This document shows positions 1 through 4,464 of a DNA stretch of 8,189 nt, one piece after another. The notes under the pieces were generated by a model. That model was not told where the DNA came from. It searched no databases and saw only the letters and a list, made by a program, of their open reading frames with translations. Both the position numbers and the translations under genes were made by a program. Within the stretch, counting starts at the first letter, position 1. The number at the start of each line of letters is the position of its first letter. Origin of the DNA: Minisyncoccota bacterium (GTDB lineage: Bacteria > Patescibacteriota > Microgenomatia > Levybacterales > UBA12049); NCBI GenBank assembly GCA_025449795.1, contig JANWIQ010000005.1, positions 1 through 8,189 of the forward strand. Direction: 5' to 3'.

Positions 1-1
1 A

Positions 2-367
2 AAAATTGATAAATCCTGGCTTAACAGCCTCGACCTTACTTATTGTTCGAGGGAGCGTAGCGACTCGAGAACTATTGTCTTTACTTCTCGACTCGTCGCC
101 TTGCTCCTCGCTCGAAGAATAATTTTCAAATCTTTGCGCTATCTCTTCTGCTAACTCTAGTGGGTTTTTCCACTTTACGCTTTCCGCTTTACCCTTAACG
201 CTTGCAAATAATTGCATGGCAACATTTGATGAATAGTCTCCATTCTTGTCATCGCTTGGTCTAATAAGTTGTATTTTGATACTCTCTTGCCCTGAGCTTG
301 CCGAAGGGTTTGTTAATTCCTTAACAACTTCTTCCAATTTTTGGATAATTTGCTGCTTGATATGCAT
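2..367 (-). CDS. argS: Arginyl-tRNA synthetase, N-terminal part (runs off left edge)
   Basis: Partial gene: 122 codons from the ATG at 367 are open to the window edge. Arginyl-tRNA synthetase charges tRNA-Arg in the cytoplasm. The fragment matches the N-terminal additional domain that contacts the tRNA D-loop: an amphipathic start (MHIKQQIIQKLEEVVKEL), the conserved block GDYSSNVAMQL (residues 43-53), NPLELAEEIAQRF (68-80) and the closing KVEAVKPGFINF (111-122). The catalytic domain lies outside the window. Compared with my memory of the family, three segments look inserted: residues about 20-27, 54-65 and 84-110. Each coincides with a DNA repeat (290-308, 173-207, 45-117). The start is chosen because an in-frame TAA lies 9 nt upstream and an extended -10 box sits 6 nt before the ATG. 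No Shine-Dalgarno precedes it. The family call is firm; the insertions rest on remembered alignments. Confidence 0.9.
   Translation of the reverse strand, partial: MHIKQQIIQKLEEVVKELTNPSASSGQESIKIQLIRPSDDKNGDYSSNVAMQLFASVKGKAESVKWKNPLELAEEIAQRFENYSSSEEQGDESRSKDNSSRVATLPRTISKVEAVKPGFINF
45..72. repeat. Imperfect palindromic repeat, copy 1 (inside argS)
   Basis: About 28 nt with inverted ends (GTTCGAG at the left, CTCGAGAAC at the right). Its reverse complement resembles the copies at 84-117 and 465-502 (pattern CTTCTCGA...CTCGAAG). It is translated as part of argS without breaking the frame. Confidence 0.65.
84..117. repeat. Imperfect palindromic repeat, copy 2 (inside argS)
   Basis: Runs from CTTCTCGACTCG to CTCGAAG. 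It lies 11 nt from copy 1 and in the opposite orientation, so the two form a larger inverted pair within argS codons 84-108. The encoded stretch is Ser/Glu/Arg-rich and looks like a loop insertion. Confidence 0.65.
173..207. repeat. Heptamer array inside argS (5 units)
   Basis: Five consecutive 7-nt units on the plus strand all begin CTT, close to CTTTACG: CTTTACG, CTTTCCG, CTTTACC, CTTAACG and a decayed last unit. They encode about residues 54-65 of ArgRS, between the conserved GDYSSNVAM and NPLELAEEI blocks, where the family usually has a much shorter link. Confidence 0.7.
290..308. repeat. CCCTGAGCTTGCCGAAGGG element inside argS
   Basis: A 19-nt element with complementary 4-nt ends (CCCT and AGGG). 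It resembles a short sequence I recall as dispersed in many bacterial genomes (CCTTCGACAAGCTCAGG type). Here it encodes PSASSGQ of ArgRS, between the first helix and the IKIQLIRPSDDKNGDYSS segment. Confidence 0.5.
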
Positions 368-411
368 GAGATTATTTTAGCATAAAAGCGCATCCTCCGC
401 AGCTTCCTCAT
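313..411 (-). CDS. Possible Arg-rich leader ORF overlapping argS start
   Basis: A 32-codon ORF with a strong ribosome binding site: AAGGAGGA at 420-427, 8 nt before the ATG at 409-411. It is the best Shine-Dalgarno in the region, and argS itself has none. It begins MRKLRRMRFYAK, with four arginines in its first eight codons (AGG, CGG, AGG, CGC). It overlaps the argS start in another frame and stops at 313-315. Arginine-rich coding just upstream of the arginyl-tRNA synthetase start would suit an arginine-sensing leader peptide, but a chance ORF is quite possible. An alternative 20-codon ORF (377-439) lies in the argS frame and ends at the TAA just before the argS ATG. Confidence 0.3.
   Translation of the reverse strand: MRKLRRMRFYAKIISCISSSKLSKNWKKLLRN
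368..382 (-). promoter_or_regulatory. Extended -10 promoter for leaderless argS mRNA
   Basis: On the minus strand TGCTAAAAT (374-382) matches an extended -10 box (TGnTATAAT). It is followed by exactly 6 nt and then the ATG at 367, so transcription would begin at or next to the start codon. The histidine kinase promoter has the same spacing. No -35 match was found, as is allowed for extended -10 promoters. Confidence 0.5.
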
Positions 412-464
412 GGAATTTATCCTCCTTCGTTTGCTTCATGCTCAGACCGACCCTCCTTATCTTA

Positions 465-502
465 CTTCTCGCCTTACCTACTATTCGTAGCGCGGCTCGA
501 AG
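465..502. repeat. Imperfect palindromic repeat, copy 3 (intergenic)
   Basis: Begins CTTCTCGCC and ends GGCTCGAAG, sharing ends with the copies at 45-72 and 84-117. The preceding bases are also alike (TCTTACTTCTCG here, TCTTTACTTCTCG at copy 2), so the repeat boundary probably extends slightly to the left. The interior can pair: CTAC at 479-482 is followed by GTAG at 487-490. Confidence 0.55.
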
Positions 503-517
503 ATAGATTTAGGTATA

Positions 518-570
518 CAAAAAGTCCGCTCCTTCAGGCCTCCTTACTGAGGCCCTGAAGCAACGGACTT
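518..570 (-). terminator. Long hairpin with T-run in argS leader (attenuator-like)
   Basis: Two-part stem: AAGTCCG (522-528) pairs with CGGACTT (564-570). After a 3-nt internal loop, 532-542 pairs with 549-560 apart from one bulged C (553), leaving a 6-nt loop. Read on the minus strand, the stem ends in GGAC followed by five T, the form of an intrinsic terminator. It starts almost at the predicted start of the minus-strand transcript, so it could make a short RNA, attenuate argS or shield the 5' end. No T-box core or antiterminator was recognised. Confidence 0.6.
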
Positions 571-578
571 AGACAAAT

Positions 579-607
579 ACTTTACTACAGGTTTTGAGGC
601 TTGTCAA
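579..607 (-). promoter_or_regulatory. Minus-strand promoter TTGACA-N17-TAAAGT (distal argS)
   Basis: A perfect -35 (TTGACA, 602-607), an ideal 17-nt spacer and a 4/6 -10 (TAAAGT, 579-584). The predicted start is near 572, giving a leader of about 205 nt before argS whose first element is the T-run hairpin. Confidence 0.6.
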
Positions 608-650
608 CCCCCCAAAATAATTGTTCTATTAAAATCATACTGCCTCCTTC

Positions 651-679
651 TTGACAACCTTTCCAATTTCCTTTACGGT
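651..679 (+). promoter_or_regulatory. Weak candidate promoter for response regulator
   Basis: TTGACA at 651-656 with TACGGT 17 nt downstream (674-679). The -35 is perfect but the -10 matches only 3 of 6, so this is tentative. It would be divergent from the argS distal promoter. Confidence 0.3.
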
Positions 680-708
680 TAATGTAGGAAGGAAAAGCCT
701 CACCTTAA

Positions 709-729
709 TCCTCTCCTAAAAAGAGAGGA
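709..729 (+). promoter_or_regulatory. Small hairpin in the response regulator leader
   Basis: CCTCTC (710-715) pairs with GAGAGG (723-728) around a 7-nt A-rich loop, plus one T-A pair outside. It ends 23 nt before the response regulator start codon. No T-run follows it on the plus strand. Function unknown. Confidence 0.45.
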
Positions 730-752
730 AAATCAGGGAGACGTTATTTAAA

Positions 753-1160
753 TTGAAGGTACTTATTGTAGATGACGAGGCTGCAATTGCGGCAGTTTTT
801 GCACAAACCCTCACCAAAGCAGGCTATGAAGTTGTCCTCGCTGTCAGTGGCAAAGAGGCACAGGACAAGGCAAAGAGCGAAAAACCTGACATTATTCTTT
901 TGGACCAGATTCTCCCTGATATGAATGGCAATCAAGTGCTTCGGGTCCTAAAGTCCCAAGACGAGACCAAAAAGATTCCCGTAGCAATTGTGTCTAATTT
1001 TAATCAAGATGGACTGGTTGAAGAAGCAATGAAAAATGGAGCCGTAGAATATATCCTAAAATATCAAATTTCCCCACAAGACCTGGTAGAAAAGATAAAA
1101 CAAATGGAGAAAACGCTCCAAGGAAGTGGCTGGCAGGATACGAATGATTTTGTAAACTAA
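753..1160 (+). CDS. Stand-alone receiver-domain response regulator
   Basis: 135-residue CheY-like receiver with no output domain. MKVLIVDDE supplies the Mg-binding acidic pair (D7, D8). D51 in IILLDQILPDMNG is the phospho-acceptor, S81 (AIVSNF) is the switch Thr/Ser and K103 (YILKYQ) the conserved lysine. The last 20 residues after the fifth helix form a short polar tail. The start is TTG: the frame upstream has no ATG or GTG before a TAA at 717-719, and the TTG sits exactly at the expected N-terminus. AGGGAG (735-740) is a poor ribosome binding site 12 nt away. The gene is followed after 1 nt by the next gene, implying translational coupling. It probably accepts phosphate from the histidine kinase 1 kb downstream and acts by protein-protein contact rather than DNA binding. 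The partner is inferred from proximity. Confidence 0.9.
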   Translation: MKVLIVDDEAAIAAVFAQTLTKAGYEVVLAVSGKEAQDKAKSEKPDIILLDQILPDMNGNQVLRVLKSQDETKKIPVAIVSNFNQDGLVEEAMKNGAVEYILKYQISPQDLVEKIKQMEKTLQGSGWQDTNDFVN

Positions 1161-1161
1161 C

Positions 1162-1569
1162 ATGAATACAGGAGAACAAGATTACAAACAACTCATTTCT
1201 GAGGTCATAAAAAAACAAATTGTTATTTTGGGACCCGATATCACACTTGCAAAAGCGAGAAATGTACCTGGGCTCATCGTAGCAGACGATGGCACAGTAA
1301 CCGATATGTCTGGCATTCCTCAGGAAATTACCCAAAAACTCATTGACCAATTTGTGCAGCTTTCCGGAGAAATAGTCAAGAAGACAATGGAACCACTCCT
1401 TCATATGAACCAAGGGTCTCCCGCTATCGTCCCTACTGCGCCAGTTGCTCCCCAGCCAGTGGTCCCTTTACCACAACAACCTACCCTACCTCAGGAACCG
1501 GTAGTAGAATCACTTAACGCTGCTCAGGATAAAACACCACTTGCACCTGAGATAAAACCTGTGCAATGA
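1162..1569 (+). CDS. Unknown small protein, conserved-looking N-terminus and Pro-rich tail
   Basis: 135 residues, family not recognised. Residues 1-80 look like a compact alpha/beta domain: helix 5-18, strand QIVILG (19-24), GPDITLAKARNVPGLIV (24-40), a turn ADDGTVTDMSG (41-51) and a long helix 54-80 (IVKKTMEPLL at its end). Residues 84-135 are a low-complexity tail rich in Pro, Gln and Val, likely disordered. There is no signal peptide or membrane segment, so it should be cytoplasmic. It starts 1 nt after the response regulator stop and has no ribosome binding site of its own, so translation is likely coupled. The context suggests an accessory or output partner of the receiver, with the tail as a tether. 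It stops at TGA, directly before a heptamer array. Confidence 0.75.
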   Translation: MNTGEQDYKQLISEVIKKQIVILGPDITLAKARNVPGLIVADDGTVTDMSGIPQEITQKLIDQFVQLSGEIVKKTMEPLLHMNQGSPAIVPTAPVAPQPVVPLPQQPTLPQEPVVESLNAAQDKTPLAPEIKPVQ

Positions 1570-1575
1570 TGGAGT

Positions 1576-1645
1576 TGGCATATAGCCAATAGCTTATGGC
1601 AAAACGTAGAACCATAAGCCATAGGCAATAAGCCATTAGCAAATT
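1576..1645. repeat. Inverted heptamer array (10 units) between genes
   Basis: Ten 7-nt units in strict phase fill the gap up to the ATG of the membrane-protein gene. The left four resemble TAGCNWA (TGGCATA, TAGCCAA, TAGCTTA, TGGCAAA), one central unit is unrelated, and the right units resemble GCCATAA, the complement of TTATGGC. The halves fold: 1576-1599 pairs with 1612-1635 with four mismatches, including a perfect 8-bp core GCTTATGG/CCATAAGC, leaving a 12-nt loop. Confidence 0.8.
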
Positions 1646-1996
1646 ATGTTTTTAGATAGCGCAAAATTGCTTAGTATTCTTGTTGAAGCAGGCTCTTTTA
1701 TTGCTTCTTTTGCTGCCATTGCTGCGGGATTTGTGATGGCTGGAGTCACCAAAAAATTTGGTACGGGCATTCTTGCCACGGGATTTAAGACAAATGCCAT
1801 TGGTATTTTCTTTATTGCAGGAGGCATTTTGCTCGATGCTACCAACTCCTATATGCAATTGTCCGGATTTACCATAGATCCGCTTCTTACCACAGGTATT
1901 CTTATTGCCAAAGAAGCGCTTTTTGTCATAGGTACCTATATTATTGTGATTGGCAGTAAGAAAACAGGAGACAAGCTGGAATCACTAACGAAATAA
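1646..1996 (+). CDS. Small three-helix membrane protein
   Basis: 116 residues, family not recognised. Three hydrophobic segments are visible: about 10-34 (rich in Ala/Gly), 41-64 and 80-103. A basic loop TKKFGT (35-40) separates the first two and a short polar stretch (TNSYMQLSGFTIDP) the last two. The C-terminus is basic and polar (SKKTGDKLESLTK). There is no signal peptidase site, so it should be an integral cytoplasmic-membrane protein. It lies between the receiver pair and the histidine kinase on the same strand, so it may be a sensing or anchoring partner; that is inference. The ATG directly abuts the heptamer array and there is no ribosome binding site. A promoter may have been altered by the array, or expression may depend on readthrough from upstream. 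Confidence 0.75.
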   Translation: MFLDSAKLLSILVEAGSFIASFAAIAAGFVMAGVTKKFGTGILATGFKTNAIGIFFIAGGILLDATNSYMQLSGFTIDPLLTTGILIAKEALFVIGTYIIVIGSKKTGDKLESLTK

Positions 1997-2040
1997 TACC
2001 AATACTACCAATACCAAATTCTACCAATTTCCAATTTATA
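1997..2040. repeat. ACCAAT-rich repeat tract
   Basis: After the membrane-protein stop, TACCAAT-like words recur (ATACCAATAC, ACCAATACCAAATT, ACCAATTTCCAATTT), mostly spaced 7 nt. Their complement (ATTGGTA/AATTTGG) is similar to the ATTTGAN tract that follows, so the two can be read as halves of one degenerate inverted array. A short AAATAA/TTATTT stem lies between (2042-2047 with 2055-2060). Confidence 0.45.
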
Positions 2041-2060
2041 TAAATAAAAGCACCTTATTT

Positions 2061-2091
2061 ATTTGACATTTGATATTTGAAATTTGATATT
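2061..2091. repeat. Tandem heptamer ATTTGAN x4
   Basis: Four exact 7-nt units differing only in the last base: ATTTGAC, ATTTGAT, ATTTGAA, ATTTGAT, then a partial ATT. The third unit supplies the -35 box (TTGAAA, 2077-2082) of the histidine kinase promoter. Confidence 0.85.
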
Positions 2092-2110
2092 CTTCAGTTA
2101 TACTGAAGTT
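2077..2110 (+). promoter_or_regulatory. Histidine kinase promoter, leaderless, with palindromic operator
   Basis: -35 TTGAAA (2077-2082), 16-nt spacer, -10 TATACT (2099-2104), then exactly 6 nt to the ATG at 2111. Transcription should begin at or beside the start codon. A perfect inverted repeat CTTCAGT/ACTGAAG (2092-2108, 3-nt centre) covers the -10 box and is a good repressor-site candidate. Confidence 0.6.
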
Positions 2111-3841
2111 ATGTCCCTGCCCTTTTTCGTTGCCATTGGCACAACGCTATTTTTTGGCGGTCTTGCCATCTATTTTTCCAGCCGTGAAGAAGCATTAAAA
2201 AAAGAAATTGCCAAGCGCGAAATTATACAAAAAAGGCGGTTGTATGAAATAGCAACGCTGCGGGCAATTCAGGATAGAATTGGGTATTCACTGGATATTG
2301 AGCGCGTTATTGATACGCTCACCGGCAGTCTGAAAAACCTTTTTCCCTACTCCACTGCATCTTCTCTTCTTATTGAGCCAAACAAGCTGGTATTTAAATG
2401 CGCGATTGAGGAGCAAATTAGCAGAAATTTTGTCGATTCAGTAAAAAAGAGCATGGTCGCTTCCCTTTCCACTCTACTTGGCAAACCATTGCCAGACTAC
2501 ATTGAAGAAATCCGAAGCGGCATGCTTCCGGATGAGAATAATAAAGAAATACTTGCCTCATTTTTCCATATTCCTCTTGTGGTGAATGGACAGATAGTGG
2601 GACTGATCAATGTCTCTAGCACACGGCCCGGGCTCTACAAAGAAGAAGATATGACGATTCTTTACCAGATGACCGGTATTGCCGCGAGCGCCCTTTCACG
2701 CCTCAGAGAAGTGATCGAGACAGAAGAAGCAAAACTCCTCGCCATGATAGGGTCTCTTTCCGACGGATTGCTTTTTCTAGATGCAAATTTACAGCTTACC
2801 ACCATCAATGCGTCTGCCAAAAGGCTGTTAGGCTTTGGGGAAGAAGTACAACTTACATTTCCCGACATTCTCCCGATTTTGGCCAAAGGAGCGGACATTT
2901 CTACGCAGATAAAACAAGCTATTGCACAAAAAGCACCGGTAAAGCTTGACAAAGTTCCACTAGGAGAAAAAATAGTGCACAGTATTATTACGCCGGTATT
3001 CCAGCATGTGGAAGGACAAGAAACCATCATTGGGACAACGATTATTTTGCATGATATTACCCTTGAAGAAAATCTCAGTACCCTGAAAGAAGACTTTACC
3101 AATGGGATTGTCCACGAACTGAGAGCACCCATTACGGCCATTAAGTCTGGAGCAGAACTCCTGCTGGAGGATAATACCCTTGATGCTTCTCAGGACAAAC
3201 TGCTTCGAATTATTGACGAACAAGCCAAGCGCATGCTTTCTGATATTACTTCGCTTTTGGACGCGGCAAAAATTGATGCAGGAAAATTGGCCGTTGAGAA
3301 AAAGCCAGTGGCTATTGCAGGGCTCATGCAGGAGGTGGTGGAGCTTTTTCAGCCCCAAGCAGATATGAAACACATTCTTCTGGAAGTGGATATTCCAAAT
3401 ACGATTCCTAAGGCAGATATAGATCACGGAAGAATTGTCCAAGTACTGCATAATTTGCTATCAAATAGCCTTAAATACACTCCTGCCGGTGGAACGATTG
3501 CAATAAGCGCTGGAGTATCCAGGCAAGAACATTTGCCTGCGAGTCTTACTAATCCTGGCGTGGTAATTTCCGTTCGCGATACCGGCGTGGGTATTCCCAA
3601 AGAAAAGCAAATCTATTTATTTTCTAAATTTGCCCAAGTGGGAAGCAATGCACTTCCACTAGCCCAACAAGGAACAGGATTAGGATTATATATCTCAAAA
3701 GGTATCGTAGAGGCTCATGGAGGACAAATTTATTTATCTTCTGAGGAAGGAAAAGGGACAACGGTCAGCTTTACCCTCCCTTTGGCAGAAGAAAAAGCAG
3801 AAAACACTCATTTGGCAATACACTCTCCTTTTTCTGCTTAA
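2111..3841 (+). CDS. Membrane-anchored GAF-PAS sensor histidine kinase
   Basis: 576 residues from ATG 2111. The order is: one N-terminal transmembrane helix (3-23) with almost no outside segment, a charged coiled coil (24-50), a GAF domain (about 55-200, ending in IPLVVNGQIVGLINVSS and EEDMTILYQMTGIAASAL), a PAS domain (about 208-318, SDGLLFLDANLQLTTINASA), a HisKA dimerisation domain with H-box GIVHELRAPITAIKS (phospho-acceptor His335), and an ATPase domain with N-box (N448, N452 in LHNLLSNSLKYT), G1 (D490 in VRDTGVGIP), F-box (LFSKFAQ) and G2 (GTGLGLYISKG, from 521). All catalytic motifs are intact. Sensing must be cytoplasmic or within the membrane, as there is no periplasmic domain. The TTG at 2084 in the same frame is rejected because it lies inside the promoter. 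Its likely partner is the stand-alone receiver at 753. The stop overlaps that of the convergent repressor gene. Confidence 0.93.
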   Translation: MSLPFFVAIGTTLFFGGLAIYFSSREEALKKEIAKREIIQKRRLYEIATLRAIQDRIGYSLDIERVIDTLTGSLKNLFPYSTASSLLIEPNKLVFKCAIEEQISRNFVDSVKKSMVASLSTLLGKPLPDYIEEIRSGMLPDENNKEILASFFHIPLVVNGQIVGLINVSSTRPGLYKEEDMTILYQMTGIAASALSRLREVIETEEAKLLAMIGSLSDGLLFLDANLQLTTINASAKRLLGFGEEVQLTFPDILPILAKGADISTQIKQAIAQKAPVKLDKVPLGEKIVHSIITPVFQHVEGQETIIGTTIILHDITLEENLSTLKEDFTNGIVHELRAPITAIKSGAELLLEDNTLDASQDKLLRIIDEQAKRMLSDITSLLDAAKIDAGKLAVEKKPVAIAGLMQEVVELFQPQADMKHILLEVDIPNTIPKADIDHGRIVQVLHNLLSNSLKYTPAGGTIAISAGVSRQEHLPASLTNPGVVISVRDTGVGIPKEKQIYLFSKFAQVGSNALPLAQQGTGLGLYISKGIVEAHGGQIYLSSEEGKGTTVSFTLPLAEEKAENTHLAIHSPFSA

Positions 3842-4281
3842 AACGCTTTCCTAGAAGCAAATTTTTCCTTCTGTCTCTTTTTCCGTTGTTCAAGTAGGCT
3901 TGCACCTTTTGAGTGCGGAATATTTGCAAGCGCGTCTTGAATTTTCTCCCAAAAATCCGTTACGTGCTCTTCATCCAAAATCTTCTCCACCACCTTTTTA
4001 TAGCCACTTCCAGCATATTTCATCTGGAGACTTACGCTCGCAATTGTTGGAGGAGAAACATGAAGAATCTCTTGGATAGTATCATAATCCAATCCTTTTT
4101 TCAGGAGGACTGCAATGGACAATCTTTTTGCGAGCATAATTTTCTCCATTGGAGAAAGAAATTCATGTAAAAAACTTTCTACGTCTGACCTATCGCTCAA
4201 AGCTGATATAGCTTTTTGAAAAACCTCAAACATTCTCTCCTCAACCTTCCTGTCTACTGGATAACGTGAAACTTGTGGCAT
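3838..4281 (-). CDS. TrpR-superfamily repressor (YerC/YecD-like)
   Basis: 147 residues from ATG 4281. Residues 14-102 follow the Trp-repressor fold: helices 14-28 and 33-42, the characteristic FLSPMEKIMLAKRLSIAVLL (41-60), then a helix-turn-helix DYDTIQEILHVSPPTIASVS (65-84) and a final helix GYKKVVEKIL. This resembles the YerC/YecD family of Gram-positive bacteria more than E. coli TrpR, and the ligand is unknown. The 45-residue tail ends very basic (EQRKKRQKEKFASRK), longer than the usual 100-110 residues. The start at 4281 is chosen because the frame extending to 4320 would run through the promoter and a perfect palindrome. It is probably a cytoplasmic DNA-binding homodimer that represses its own gene. 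It ends head-to-head with the histidine kinase, sharing TTAA. Confidence 0.85.
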   Translation of the reverse strand: MPQVSRYPVDRKVEERMFEVFQKAISALSDRSDVESFLHEFLSPMEKIMLAKRLSIAVLLKKGLDYDTIQEILHVSPPTIASVSLQMKYAGSGYKKVVEKILDEEHVTDFWEKIQDALANIPHSKGASLLEQRKKRQKEKFASRKAF

Positions 4282-4284
4282 AAT

Positions 4285-4310
4285 ACTTAAATGATATATA
4301 TCATTTAAGT
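4285..4310 (-). promoter_or_regulatory. Perfect 26-bp palindrome, likely autoregulatory operator
   Basis: Two perfect 13-nt half-sites (ACTTAAATGATAT and its complement) with no spacer. It fills the spacer, the -10 and the transcription start of the repressor gene promoter, an arrangement typical of a self-repressing dimeric regulator. Confidence 0.75.
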
Positions 4311-4320
4311 GAATTGTCAA
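4291..4320 (-). promoter_or_regulatory. Promoter of TrpR-like gene
   Basis: Minus-strand TTGACA (4315-4320), 18-nt spacer, -10 TATCAT (4291-4296, 5 of 6). TATATC at 16-nt spacing is the alternative. Only 9 nt separate the -10 from the ATG, so the mRNA is leaderless or nearly so. Confidence 0.65.
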
Positions 4321-4358
4321 GAGAAGAAACTAGGGTATTCTCCTCATATTCTCTTTAT

Positions 4359-4397
4359 TTCTTATATAATCTTCTTATATAATCTTCTTATATTAAA
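4359..4397. repeat. 13-nt tandem repeat, 2 perfect + 1 decayed copies
   Basis: TTCTTATATAATC at 4359-4371 and 4372-4384, then a diverged third copy at 4385-4397. It lies between the end of comEC and the repressor promoter. Each unit also contains a TATAAT-like word on the plus strand. Confidence 0.85.
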
Positions 4398-4432
4398 TTA
4401 TCCTTTACTATTTCCTTTTATTAACTCCTCTG

Positions 4433-4464
4433 CTTTACTATCCCTACGCTTTACTATCTTTACG
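4433..4464. repeat. 16-nt direct repeat covering the comEC stop codon
   Basis: CTTTACTATCCCTACG followed at once by CTTTACTATCTTTACG, two 16-nt copies with two differences (or four 8-nt units). The second copy contains the comEC stop (4460-4462) and so sets the end of the protein. Confidence 0.75.

Larger units (their letters stand above)
368..752. other. Gene-free argS / response regulator intergenic region
   Basis: 385 nt between divergent genes. It holds, in order, the argS-proximal promoter, two candidate leader ORFs with good ribosome binding sites, a third palindromic repeat copy (465-502), a long hairpin (522-570), a minus-strand promoter (579-607), a TTGACA box on the plus strand (651-656) and a small hairpin (709-729) before the response regulator. 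No longer gene was found on either strand. Confidence 0.7.

Noticed and set aside
1..502. CRISPR array from the repeated palindromes
   Set aside because: Copies are few, unequally spaced, inverted and partly inside a coding gene; no spacers of even length and no cas gene.
1561..1620. TGA recoded as glycine (Absconditabacteria/Gracilibacteria code)
   Set aside because: The TGA at 1567-1569 ends a gene at a natural point before a repeat array, and no in-frame TGA occurs inside any recognised gene.
2084..2110. TTG start extending the histidine kinase by 9 residues
   Set aside because: This stretch contains the -10 box and palindrome and follows the heptamer tract; the ATG at 2111 fits the membrane-anchor start and the leaderless promoter.
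4282..4320. Upstream ATG at 4320 for the TrpR-like gene
   Set aside because: Those codons overlap the -35, the 26-bp palindrome and the -10; they encode a family-atypical N-terminus.
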